The notes under the pieces were generated by a model. It saw only the letters and a program-made list of their open reading frames with translations. It searched no databases and was not told the DNA's origin. 64,000 nt of DNA from JAYPUG01 sp038117265 (GTDB lineage: Bacteria; Pseudomonadota; Alphaproteobacteria; UBA6615), in contig JAYOFO010000001.1 of the NCBI GenBank assembly GCA_038117265.1, forward strand, positions 61,700-125,699. Reading direction: 5' to 3'. Numbering within the stretch: position 1 is the first letter of the stretch; each line of letters starts with the position of its first letter. Below, one piece after another: positions 24,719 through 33,804 of the stretch. The position numbers and the translations under genes were made by a program.

Positions 24719-26201
24719 GTGGCGCGCCTCGATATCGGAAAGCGCGGCGCGGTGGCCGCGTTCGTCGCCGTCGGGATCGTCCCGCTGGTCGGCTTCGTCG
24801 GCCTGGCGACCGACGCCGCGCGGGGATACATGGTCAAGACCAAGTTGCACCAGGCGCTCGACGCGGCGGGCATCGCCGGCGGCCGCGCCATGCTCGAGCC
24901 CGACCGCGACGCCGACATCGTTCAGTTCTTCGATGCGAACTTTCCGCAAGGCTATCTCGAATCCACGGTCACCGGCCCGGACATCAATGCCGACGAGAAC
25001 GAAGGGCTGTTGACGCTCACGGCGTCGGCCTCGGTGCCGACCTCGTTCATGCAGGTGCTCGGCTTCCAGGACATCACCGTCAGCGCCCGCACCGTCGTCC
25101 ACCGGGCGGTGCGCGGCATGGAGCTGGCGCTGATCATGAACAACACCGGCTCGATGCGCTCGGGCGGCAAGATGGACGCCATAAAGAGCGCGGCGCATGA
25201 CCTGATCGACATCCTGTATGGCGACGACGAGACGGTGAACGACTTCTGGGTAGGGCTGGTCCCCTATGCCGCGACCGTGAACATCGGATCCGCACACACG
25301 GCTTGGTTCGCGGCATACGACCCGGCCGATTACCTGCCGCCCGCCTGGGACGGCGCGACCAGCTATGCCGTCGACGATTTCGCATCGTGGGCCGGAATTC
25401 CCTATCGGCCCCTGCAGGTCAACACGGGGGCACAACCCGACATCAACCCGACGGACTGGCAGGCCCTGACGCCGATTTCGTGGAAGGGCTGCGTGGAGGC
25501 CCGCAACGCCCCCTACGACCAGACCGACGACCGAAGCCTTCGTCCACCAGTACTGGCCGTCGACCAGCGGGGTCTATGCGCCCTCCAACGGCGCACAGAA
25601 TGACGGGCTCGGCCCCAACCTGGGTTGTGGGCCGGCCATCACGCCGCTGGCGGCCGAGAAATCGACGGTGCATGCCGCCATCGACGAGATGCAACCGTGG
25701 CACCGCGGCGGCACGATGGCCAACCTCGGCCTGGCCTGGGGCTGGCGCATCCTGTCGCCCACCTGGCAGGGCATGTGGGGCGGCGCGACGCCCTCGGAAC
25801 TGCCGCTCGATTACGACACGCCGCTCATGGACAAGGTGGCGATCATGCTCACCGACGGCGTCAACCAGTGGTACGACTGGCCGACCGGCCTGCCGAACAA
25901 TCGTGACGCCGACTACACCGCCTACGGGCGGGTCAGCGAAGGACGCCTCGGCACGACCAACGGCGGCGCGGCGACGACCGAGATCAACAACCGCATGCTC
26001 ACCGTGTGCAACGCGATGAAGTCGCAAGGCATCATCATCTTCGCCATCACCTTCCGGCTCAGCAACACCGCCACCCAGAATCTCTACCGGAGTTGCGCGA
26101 CCTCGCCGGCACACTATTTCGACTCACCGTCGAACGACGACCGGCAGGACGTGTTCCACGAGATCGGCAACGAGCTGACGAACCTGCGCCTGGCGCAATA
26201 G
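24719..26201 (+). pseudogene. TadE/TadG-like pilus-assembly protein with VWA domain, frameshifted
   Basis: The first part (GTG 24719) has the Tad N-terminal membrane helix (GAVAAFVAVGIVPLVGFVGLATD), the usual alanine/glycine-rich continuation, and a VWA domain beginning ELALIMNNTGSM. The frame is good up to YDQTDD near 25530, and a single extra C at 25531/25532 then shifts it. The downstream frame continues seamlessly from EAFVHQYWPST through GPNLGCGPAITPL to VAIMLTDGVNQWYDW and a C-terminus ending at 26201. At residue 141 the first metal-ligand Asp of the usual DNTGSM is Asn (AAC for GAC), so metal binding is also doubtful. No other tad/flp gene is nearby. The frameshift could be a sequencing error, but the Asn change is a separate event. 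Confidence 0.75.
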
Positions 26202-26270
26202 CCTCGCGCGTTCCATCGACTCTCCAACCGGTCTAGGGTCGCCACGTGGCCCGGCCGAGCGGAGGTGGAC

Positions 26271-27092
26271 ATGGCGGAGCGCAACATCGACCGGCTGATC
26301 GCGATCATGGCCCGCCTGCGGCACCCGACCGAGGGCTGCCCGTGGGACGTGGAGCAGGACTTCCGATCGATCGCCCCCTATACGGTCGAGGAGGCCTACG
26401 AGGTCGCCGATGCGATCGAGCGCGACGACCGCGATGCGCTGCGCGAGGAACTCGGCGATCTCCTGCTCCAGGTCGTGTTCCACGCGCGCATGGCCGAGGA
26501 GGAGCGATCGTTCGACTTCGAGGACGTGGCCGGCGCCATCGCCGACAAGCTGGTGCGCCGGCACCCGCATGTCTTCGATCGCGAGAACCATGAACCGGGC
26601 ACAAGCCTGCGCGATTCCTGGGAGGGTCAGAAGGCCGAGGAACGCGCGCGCAAGGCGCAGACGCGCGGCACCGCGCCGAGCCTGCTCGACGATGTCCCCC
26701 CCACCCTGCCCGCCGTCACCCGCGCCGAGAAGCTGCAGAAGCGGGCGGCCCGGGGCGGGTTCGACTGGCCGACCATCGGCCCCGTGCTCGACAAGATCGA
26801 CGAGGAACTCGCCGAGCTGCGCGCCGAGATCGAGGCCGGCGGCGCACCGGACCGGCTGGCCGACGAAGTCGGCGACCTGCTGTTCTCCTGCGTCAACCTG
26901 GCACGGCATCTGAAGGTGGATCCCGAGTTCGCCCTGCGCGGCACGAACGCCAAGTTCGAGCACCGGTTCCGCTTCGTCGAAGACTCCCTGCGGGCCGAGG
27001 GCATTGCGTGGGACACCGTAGCGCTCGACGAGCTCGAGGCACGCTGGCAACGCGCCAAGTCGACCGGCGCACGACCCGGCGAAGAGGCGTAA
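26271..27092 (+). CDS. mazG: Nucleoside triphosphate pyrophosphohydrolase MazG
   Basis: A 273-residue protein with two MazG helical domains. The first (about 15-110) has the catalytic EExxD-type pairs in VEEAYEVADAI and EELGDLLLQVVFHA. The second (about 165-245) repeats IDEELAELRAEIE and DEVGDLLFSCVNLARHL. It hydrolyses NTPs, including aberrant or signalling nucleotides, to NMP and pyrophosphate. ATG 26271 gives MAERNIDRLIAIMARLRHP, the family N-terminus. In many alphaproteobacteria mazG sits by hflX; here it is separate. Confidence 0.95.
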   Translation: MAERNIDRLIAIMARLRHPTEGCPWDVEQDFRSIAPYTVEEAYEVADAIERDDRDALREELGDLLLQVVFHARMAEEERSFDFEDVAGAIADKLVRRHPHVFDRENHEPGTSLRDSWEGQKAEERARKAQTRGTAPSLLDDVPPTLPAVTRAEKLQKRAARGGFDWPTIGPVLDKIDEELAELRAEIEAGGAPDRLADEVGDLLFSCVNLARHLKVDPEFALRGTNAKFEHRFRFVEDSLRAEGIAWDTVALDELEARWQRAKSTGARPGEEA

Positions 27093-27210
27093 TCCCTTAA
27101 AATCCCACGCATAATCAAACGGCTATTAAGCTCGTTTCGGTAGCGTCTGCCTGCGATGCGACCCGTGTGCCTCGGCCATGGGAACAGGGAAACTGCGGGG
27201 AGAAGCACCA

Positions 27211-29450
27211 ATGGGCACGACCGTAATCGACGGTGGCGAAGCGCAGCCGCGGCTGGCCGAACTGCTCAACGCGGTACGCGAAGCCATCCGCGGCGGACGT
27301 CTGCGCGAAGCTGAACAGACGTGCGAATCCATAATCCACGACGATCCGGCACAGCCCGATTCGTGGTTCCTCATGGGAAGCGCCGCACTGCGGGAGGGCT
27401 GCCTCGAGGATGCACGGAAGCACCTGTCGCGTGCCGTCGAGATGCGCCGCGGCTTCGCCCCCTACCGCATTGCCTACGGCCAGTCGCTGCGTGCCGCGGG
27501 CGACACGGAGTCGGCCCACCGGCAGTTCCACGACGCCTGCGTCATCGATCCGCTGTCGCACGAGGCGGCGTTCGGACTGGCCGGCACCTGCGCCGCGCTC
27601 GGGCGCAAGGCCGACGCCGCGTTCCTGCAACGCCAGGGATTCCGCCTGCTGCGCCGAAACGCGCTGCGGCACATGCGACACCGGATGCTGCGCCGCGCCG
27701 CCGGCATCGTTGCCTTCGTGCGCACCGCGACGCGCGGCGCGGAAGGGCGCGACCATGTCGCGGCGATGCAACTCGGGCGCTGGTTGCTGGCGCGCGACGA
27801 GAAACATTGGGCCTACGCGGCATTCGAGGCCGCCTCGCGCAGCGATCCCGACGATGCCGATGCCCAGGTGGCCATGGCGCGCATCGCGTTCGACACCGAG
27901 AATTTTCCCCTCGCCCTCGAGCATGCGGAAGCGGCGCGCGCACTTGCCCCGGCCGCCATCGAGACGCGCTGCGAGCACGGCCACGTCCTGAGCCGCATGG
28001 CGCACCACGACGAGGCCCNNNNNNNNNNNNNNNNNNNNNNNNNNNNNNNNNNNNNNNNNNNNNNNNNNNNNNNNNNNNNNNNNNNNNNNNNNNNNNNNNN
28101 NNNNNNNNNNNNNNNNNNACGCGCTGCGAGCACGGCCACGTCCTGAGCCGCATGGCGCACCACGACGAGGCCCTGGAAATCCTCGAGGAACTTCATCTCG
28201 AGCATCCCGACGCCATCCGGCCGCTCCTGCTGCTCGGCTGGGCACGCTTCCGGGCGGGCCAGACCCAGCGTGCGATCGCCAATTTCGACGCCGTCCTTGA
28301 ACGCGCGCCCGCATCCGTCGAGGCGCATTTCGGCCGCGCACGCGCGCTTGCCGACGCCGGCAATCTCGGCGAGGCGATGCGCTGGCTGCACCGAACCGTT
28401 GCGCTGTCGCCCGGTCACGCCGGGGCGCTGCGCGATCTGGCAAACCTGAAGGAGATCGCTCCGGGCGACCGGGAATTCGCGCGGATCGAGGAACAGCTCT
28501 CCAACGACCGCATCCCGACGCGCCACCGCCAGGTGCTCCACATGGCTGCGGCGGCGGCCTGCCACGGCGTGAAGGCCCATGGCGAGGCGTTCGAACACTA
28601 CCGGACCGGCAACCTGCTCAAGGATGTGGTGTTCGACATCGACAGCTACGCTCGCCACATCGACTCGCTGATCGCCACGTTCGACACGGCCCATTTCGCA
28701 CGCACCGAGGGTTGGGGCGCGCGTTCGGACCTGCCCGTCTTCATCGTCGGCATGCCGCGTTCGGGCACCTCCCTGGTCGAACAGATCCTGGCCAGCCACC
28801 CGCGCGTCCACGGCGCGGGCGAGCGCGAGGAGATGCTCCAGCTTGCCGATCGCCTGCCCGAAGCATTGAACGACAGCCGGTTCTATCCCGGCTGCATCGA
28901 CGCCCTGACGCGCGAGACGACGGCGGCGCTTTCACGCGAGTTCCTGAAGACGTTGCGCCGCGCGGATCCGCAGGCAGGGCGGATAACGGACAAGATGCCC
29001 GGCAACTTCCACCATGTCGGGCTGATTGCGACCCTGTTCCCCAACGCGCCGATCATCCACTGCCGGCGCGACCCGCGCGACACCTGCCTGTCGATCTACT
29101 TCGGAGATTTCATCGGCAGCCACCCCTATTCCTACGACCTGACGAATCTGGGGCGGTACCATCGCGAGTGCGAGCGCCTGATGGCGCACTGGCACACGGT
29201 CCTGCCGCGCCGCATCCTCGACATCCGATACGAGGAACTGGTCGACAACCAGGAAGAATGGTCGCGCCGCCTGGTGCGCCACTGCGGCCTCGATTGGAAT
29301 GCGCGCTGCCTCGACTTCCACAAGACGGCACACAACGTGCGCACCCTCAGCAACGCCCAGGTGCGGCAGCCGATCTATCGCACGTCGATCGAGCGCTGGC
29401 GGGCCTACGAGGATCAGCTGGGCCCGTTGCTGATCGCGTTGGAAGACTAG
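27211..29450 (+). CDS. TPR-repeat sulfotransferase, interrupted by an assembly gap artefact
   Basis: Removing the 100 N plus one 55-bp copy (28019-28173) joins both parts in one frame of 695 codons (694 residues). ATG 27211 is favoured over 27178 because GGGGAG precedes it at good spacing. Residues 1 to about 380 are helical tetratricopeptide repeats (for example AEQTCESIIHDDPAQPDSW as AEQTCESIIHDDP, and GWARFRAGQTQRAIANFDAV). The C-terminal domain has the PAPS 5'-phosphosulfate loop VGMPRSGTSLVEQ, a DKMPGNFHH segment and HCRRDPRDTCLSIYF (3'-phosphate loop). It should transfer sulfate from PAPS to an unknown protein or saccharide acceptor, with the TPRs likely choosing it. The stop is shared with the convergent dehydrogenase (CTAG). 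Confidence 0.88.
27964..28018. repeat. 55-bp copy 1 flanking assembly gap 2
   Basis: Identical to 28119-28173 on the far side of exactly 100 N. This is the same pattern as gap 1 and is consistent with unmerged k=55 contig ends. Confidence 0.9.
28019..28118. other. Assembly gap of 100 N (probably no missing sequence)
   Basis: Exactly 100 ambiguous bases lie inside the TPR-sulfotransferase gene. Collapsing the flanking duplication removes 155 bases and restores a continuous reading frame. Confidence 0.92.
28119..28173. repeat. 55-bp copy 2 flanking assembly gap 2
   Basis: Exact copy of 27964-28018, encoding the same TPR segment (RCEHGHVLSRMAHHDEA) in both copies. Confidence 0.9.
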
Positions 29451-30325
29451 TCGTTCGCCAGCAGGTGAATCAGGCTGGACGTGTCCCAGCGGCTGCCGCC
29501 GCGCGCCTGGACCTGGGCATAGAACTGGTCGACGAGCGCGCTCACCGGCAGCCGCGCGCCGCTGCGATTCGCCTCGTCCAGGCAGATGCCCAAATCCTTG
29601 CGCATCCAGTCGACGGCGAACCCGTAGTCGAACTTGCCCGCGACCATCGTCTCCCAGCGGTTCTCCATCTGCCATGACTGGGCCGCCCCCTTGGAGATGG
29701 TGGCGATCACCTTCTCCATGTCGAGGCCGGCCTTCATCCCGAAGTTGATGGCCTCCGACAGCCCCTGCACCACCCCGGCAATGCAGATCTGGTTGACCAT
29801 CTTGGCGAGTTGTCCCGCCCCGGTCGGGCCGATCAGGTTACAGGCGCGCGCATAGGCGTCGATCACCGGTGCGGCACGGGCGAAGACCGCCTCCTCGCCG
29901 CCGACCATGACCGTGAGAACGCCGTTCTGGGCACCGGCCTGGCCGCCCGACACCGGCGCATCGAGGAAGCCGATGCCGCGCCCGGCACAAATTCCGGCGA
30001 GTTCGCGCGCCAGGTCGGCCGAGGCGGTGGTGTGGTCGACGAGAATCGCGCCCGCCAACATGCCCGCCAGCACGCCGTCATCGCCGAGCACGACGCTGCG
30101 CACATCGTCGTCATTACCGACACACACGAAGACGATGTCGGCGCCCGCGGCCGCCTCGCGCGGCGTGGCATGCGCTGCCCCTTCATGCGCGTCCGCCCAG
30201 TGCGCGGCCTTCTCGGCCGTCCGGTTGTAGACCGCCACCCCGTGCCCGGCCGCCGCAAGGTGCCCCGCCATCGGATATCCCATGATCCCGAGGCCGATGA
30301 AGGCCGTGTTCGTTCGTTGCGACAT
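29447..30325 (-). CDS. NAD(P)-dependent oxidoreductase, 3-hydroxyisobutyrate dehydrogenase / GarR family
   Basis: A 292-residue beta-hydroxyacid dehydrogenase from ATG 30325. It has the Rossmann FIGLGIMGYPMA loop, YNRTAEKA after beta-2 (Asn-Arg, which favours NADP), substrate-binding DAPVSGGQAGAQ and the catalytic Lys in GAGQLAKMVNQI. Likely substrates are tartronate semialdehyde, 3-hydroxyisobutyrate or succinic semialdehyde, and sequence alone does not decide. It is 23 bp after the inositol-phosphatase-family gene in the same direction, so it is probably the tail of the hfq-hflX operon. The stop overlaps that of the sulfotransferase by 4 bp. Confidence 0.93.
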   Translation of the reverse strand: MSQRTNTAFIGLGIMGYPMAGHLAAAGHGVAVYNRTAEKAAHWADAHEGAAHATPREAAAGADIVFVCVGNDDDVRSVVLGDDGVLAGMLAGAILVDHTTASADLARELAGICAGRGIGFLDAPVSGGQAGAQNGVLTVMVGGEEAVFARAAPVIDAYARACNLIGPTGAGQLAKMVNQICIAGVVQGLSEAINFGMKAGLDMEKVIATISKGAAQSWQMENRWETMVAGKFDYGFAVDWMRKDLGICLDEANRSGARLPVSALVDQFYAQVQARGGSRWDTSSLIHLLAND

Positions 30326-30348
30326 GTTTTCCCCCTTGGGGTTCGGGT

Positions 30349-31143
30349 TCAGGCGTCCGCGAGGACGGTCCGGATCTCCTGCCAGGCCGCGCGGCTGCTG
30401 GCATTCAGCAGATAGCCTTCCTGCAGGACGGGATCGTAGCGTGCCTCGTCGAGCAACGCACTGTGGCCGCCCGCCTCGCACACGAGGAAGCTGCCCGCGG
30501 CATGGTCCCAGGGCTTGATCCGCGTATAGGCCGAGAATGTGCGTTCGCCCGAAAGGATGAGCACATATTCGTGACCCGCGCAGCTCGTGCGAAAGACATC
30601 GCCGATCGTCTCGGTGTCGCGTTCGGCCGCCTCGCGCAGATGGCGTGCCGCGGTGCCGGTGTAGAGCCGCGGACGTGGCATCATGTCGAGCGCCACGGGC
30701 CGCCCGTTCAGGCGGACGCCCGCGCCGCGCATGCCCTCGACGAGGACCTCGCTGACCGGCTCGTAGATCCAGCCGCCGACCACGCGCCCGCCCATCGCCA
30801 GCGCGATGATGATCGCGAAGGTCTCCTTGCCATGGGCGAAGTTCCAAGTCCCGTCGATGGGATCGATGATCCAGACGGGCCCGTTCCCCTTGAGCCGGTC
30901 GAGGACGCTGGCATCGGCGAAGACCGCCTCTTCGCCGACAACGGCGCTTTCCGGCAGCAGGCCGGTCAGCTTCTCGGTCAGCCAGGCTTCGGATTCCAGG
31001 TCCGCGACCGTGACCAGGTCTCCGGCCGCCTTCTCCTCGATCTGGTGTTCGGCGAGTGCTCGGAAGCGCGGCAGCACGACCCGACGGGACACCTCGCGCA
31101 GCAGGTCGGCGACAGCCGCCCCGTCGACGGCATGCCCCGTCAC
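30349..31143 (-). CDS. Inositol monophosphatase family protein (possible histidinol-phosphatase)
   Basis: A 264-residue Mg2+-dependent phosphatase starting at GTG 31143, whose GTGA overlaps the hflX stop. It has all three lithium-sensitive family motifs: GEEAVF (metal), WIIDPIDGTWNFAHG (DPIDGT) and WDHAAGSFLVCEAGG (WDxAAG). Paralogues in alphaproteobacteria act as inositol monophosphatase, CysQ or histidinol-phosphatase HisN. The N-terminal FRALAEHQIEEKAAGDLVT is closest to HisN-like proteins, but I would not fix the substrate. Translational coupling to hflX suggests shared expression. Confidence 0.9.
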   Translation of the reverse strand: MTGHAVDGAAVADLLREVSRRVVLPRFRALAEHQIEEKAAGDLVTVADLESEAWLTEKLTGLLPESAVVGEEAVFADASVLDRLKGNGPVWIIDPIDGTWNFAHGKETFAIIIALAMGGRVVGGWIYEPVSEVLVEGMRGAGVRLNGRPVALDMMPRPRLYTGTAARHLREAAERDTETIGDVFRTSCAGHEYVLILSGERTFSAYTRIKPWDHAAGSFLVCEAGGHSALLDEARYDPVLQEGYLLNASSRAAWQEIRTVLADA

Positions 31144-32507
31144 GGAGCGGCGTCCCGAAGGACCGAGGATGCAGGATAGCGTTGGCGGAACCGCGCCACG
31201 TCGGGCGGCGTGAGCCGCACGGTCAGATAGCTGCACAGGCCTTCGTCGCGGCGCGACAGCACCTCGCCGCGCTGGTAGAGCCAGGCGATCGCGGCACCGT
31301 CGGCGGCGGGAATCTCGAAGGTGGATAGCGTGTCGCGCGCCGCCAGGACCGCATCGATGCGGTCGAGCAGCGCCTCGCACCCCTCGCCCGTCAGCGCCGA
31401 GACCGGGACCGCGTCGGCATCGCGCTCCGCGCGCTCGCGCACGGACGCCCGTTCGTCTTCGGAAAGCAGGTCGACCTTGTTCAGCACCTCGATCCGCACA
31501 GTCTCACCGCCCGCGGCGGCATCCGCGCCGCTCTCCGTCTCGCCGAGGATGCCGTTGAGGATGGCCTCGACGTCGCGTCGCTGGATCTCGGTGTCGGGAT
31601 CAGCGACATCGCGGACGTGAAGGATGATATTGGCCGCAACCACCTCCTCGAGGGTCGCGCGGAACGCCGCGACCAGGTCGTGTGGAAGGTCGGAGATGAA
31701 TCCGACGGTGTCGGACAGGATGACCGTCCGTCCCGAGGGCAGATCCAGGCGGCGCATCGTCGGATCGAGGGTGGCGAACAGCATATCCTCCGCAAAGACG
31801 GTCGCGTGCGTCGCACGGTTGAACAGGGTCGACTTGCCGGCGTTGGTGTAGCCGACGAGCGCCACGAGCGGAAACGGCACCCGTTCGCGGGCATCGCGGT
31901 GCAAGCCGCGCGTGCGGCGCACCTGCTCGAGCTCGCGCTTCAGCCGGGCGATCCGCTCGTCGATGAGCCGGCGGTCGATTTCGATCTGGCTTTCACCGGG
32001 ACCGCCGATAAAGCCCAGGCCGCCGCGCTGGCGTTCGAGATGGGTCCAGGAGCGCACCAAGCGGCTGCGCTGATACGAAAGCGCGGCCAGCTCCACTTGA
32101 AGTTGTCCCTCTCGGGTCCGTGCCCGCTCCCCGAAAATCTCCAGGATCAGGCCCGTGCGGTCGATGACCTTGGCCTTCCAGGCGCGCTCCAGGTTGCGCT
32201 GCTGGACCGGAGACAGGGCGGCGCCGACGATGACCAGTTCGATCTCGTCGGCTGCGATGCGCTCGCGCATTTCCTCGACGAGGCCGGCGCCGAACAGGGT
32301 GGACGGCCGCGGCCGCGCCAGCATCGCTGCCCGGCTCGCGACCACGTCCAGATGGATCGCCTCCGCCAGCCCGATGGATTCCTCGAGCTGCGCTTCGGCG
32401 CCACGCTTCGGCATGTCGCTGTCGCGGGTGCGTAACAACGGTTGGAGAACGGCCGTCCGGGTCGGCTTTGCGGCCGTCTCGAACCCTTCGTTGCGTTGGT
32501 TTGCCAA
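31140..32507 (-). CDS. hflX: Ribosome-associated GTPase HflX
   Basis: A 455-residue GTPase. The N-terminal HflX domain holds FGAGLVEEM and the KVIDRTGLILEIFGERARTREGQLQVELA segment (DRTGLILEIF). A coiled linker has GPGESQIEIDRRLI. The G domain shows P-loop GYTNAGKST, DTVGFISDLP and NKVDL. HflX splits stalled ribosomes, notably under heat stress. The start is TTG 32507, since homology to family members begins upstream of the ATG at 32414. It lies 8 bp after hfq, the usual pairing. Confidence 0.95.
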   Translation of the reverse strand: MANQRNEGFETAAKPTRTAVLQPLLRTRDSDMPKRGAEAQLEESIGLAEAIHLDVVASRAAMLARPRPSTLFGAGLVEEMRERIAADEIELVIVGAALSPVQQRNLERAWKAKVIDRTGLILEIFGERARTREGQLQVELAALSYQRSRLVRSWTHLERQRGGLGFIGGPGESQIEIDRRLIDERIARLKRELEQVRRTRGLHRDARERVPFPLVALVGYTNAGKSTLFNRATHATVFAEDMLFATLDPTMRRLDLPSGRTVILSDTVGFISDLPHDLVAAFRATLEEVVAANIILHVRDVADPDTEIQRRDVEAILNGILGETESGADAAAGGETVRIEVLNKVDLLSEDERASVRERAERDADAVPVSALTGEGCEALLDRIDAVLAARDTLSTFEIPAADGAAIAWLYQRGEVLSRRDEGLCSYLTVRLTPPDVARFRQRYPASSVLRDAAP

Positions 32508-32515
32508 GGTGGCGG

Positions 32516-32773
32516 TTACTCGGCCGCTTCCGCCTCGTCCGTCTCGGGCTCGAACAATTGGACCGGCATCGATGGCATCACCGTCGAGATCGCGTGCTTG
32601 TAGACGAGCTGCGAATGCGCGTCGCGGCGAAGCAGCACGCAGAAATTGTCGAACCAGGTGACGACACCCTGCAGTTTCACGCCATTGACAAGAAAGATCG
32701 TGACAGGGGTCTTGTTCTTGCGGATATGGTTCAGGAACACGTCCTGAACGTTCTGTGACCGTTCGGCAGCCAT
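32516..32773 (-). CDS. hfq: RNA chaperone Hfq
   Basis: An 85-residue Sm-like protein. The Sm1 motif is [20 protein letters not shown] and the Sm2 motif is [10 protein letters not shown]. The proximal-face residues KxTP and [21 protein letters not shown] ([11 protein letters not shown]) are conserved, and the C-terminal tail is short and acidic, as in other alphaproteobacteria. It brings small RNAs to mRNAs. A GAGG site lies 7 bp before the ATG. The 151-bp leader (32774-32924) is AT-richer than its surroundings, contains a perfect TCCTATAGGA palindrome (32853-32862), and is the likely promoter region of hfq-hflX. Confidence 0.97.
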   Translation of the reverse strand: MAAERSQNVQDVFLNHIRKNKTPVTIFLVNGVKLQGVVTWFDNFCVLLRRDAHSQLVYKHAISTVMPSMPVQLFEPETDEAEAAE

Positions 32774-32924
32774 CTTGTTACCTCAGCTCTTGTTCTTGTG
32801 TTGGTTGTATTATGTGCTGTTCGGGTTGATCCATTAAGGCCTTGCGGCCTCGTCCTATAGGATAAGTCGCAAAACCCGGATTTCCAGCCATTCGGGAATT
32901 ATTTTTCCCACAGGCCGGCCAGGC

Positions 32925-33785
32925 TCAGAGGGGCGCGGCTTCCAGCATGAAGCCTACGTAGCGCTCGTGCAGCGCCGAACTCAGCGTCCCGGGCCGGCCA
33001 TTGGCGATGACAAAGCCGTCGATCTGCGTCACCGGCGTCACGAAATGCGACGAATTGCTCATGAACGCCTCGCGCGCGGCATAGGCCTCCTCGCGCGAAA
33101 AACTTCGTTCCTCGACCGGGATGCCGAGCTCGCCGGCGAGCGCGATGATCGCCTGGCGCGTGATTCCACGAAGGATGTCATGGCCGGCCGGCCGGGTGAC
33201 GAGGACACCGTCGGCGGTCACGATCCAGGCGTTGGACGAGGTGCCTTCCGTGATCCGGCCCTCCCGATCGCACATCCATGCCTCGTAGGCCCCCACCTCC
33301 GCAGCAGCCTGCTTGCCGAGGATGTTGGGCAACAGGGCCACCGACTTGATGTCGCAACGCGCCCAGCGGATGTCTTCGATCAGCACCACCTTGACCCCGT
33401 TCTCGCGCATCTCGGCGGGAAACTCCGGGATCGGCCGTACCGTCATGACGAGCGAGGAGCGCGCGCCGGACGGGAACTTGTGATCGCGCGGCGCGACACC
33501 GCGGGTGACCTGGATGTAGACGAGCCCGGTCGCGGTCCGGTTGCGCCGCACGATCTCCCGGATCGCGATCCGCATCGCCGCGCGCGCCATGGGCCAGGCA
33601 ATCGCAAGCTCGCGCAACGACCGGTCGAGCCGGTCGAGATGGGCGTCCTCGTCGATCAGCCGGCCGCGGAACAGGTGGATCACCTCGTACACACTGTCGG
33701 CAAACTGGTAGCCGCGATCCTCGACATGTACGCCGGCGTGGCGGTGGTCGATGTAGCGGCCGTTGACGTAGGCTGTCCTGGGCAT
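32925..33785 (-). CDS. dat: D-amino acid aminotransferase (class IV PLP enzyme)
   Basis: A 286-residue fold-type IV aminotransferase starting at ATG 33785 (MPRTAYVNGRYIDHRHA). It shows HVEDRGYQFADSVYEV, the PLP lysine in CDIKSVALLPN, EGRITEGTSSNAWIV and ILRGITRQ phosphate-cradle blocks. D-alanine:2-oxoglutarate transamination is the usual annotation for this position in alphaproteobacteria, linking D-Glu and D-Ala supply. Branched-chain aminotransferase activity remains possible. It is 19 bp after trkA. Confidence 0.9.
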   Translation of the reverse strand: MPRTAYVNGRYIDHRHAGVHVEDRGYQFADSVYEVIHLFRGRLIDEDAHLDRLDRSLRELAIAWPMARAAMRIAIREIVRRNRTATGLVYIQVTRGVAPRDHKFPSGARSSLVMTVRPIPEFPAEMRENGVKVVLIEDIRWARCDIKSVALLPNILGKQAAAEVGAYEAWMCDREGRITEGTSSNAWIVTADGVLVTRPAGHDILRGITRQAIIALAGELGIPVEERSFSREEAYAAREAFMSNSSHFVTPVTQIDGFVIANGRPGTLSSALHERYVGFMLEAAPL

Positions 33786-33804
33786 TTGCGGTGCTGGCCT
33801 CGAT

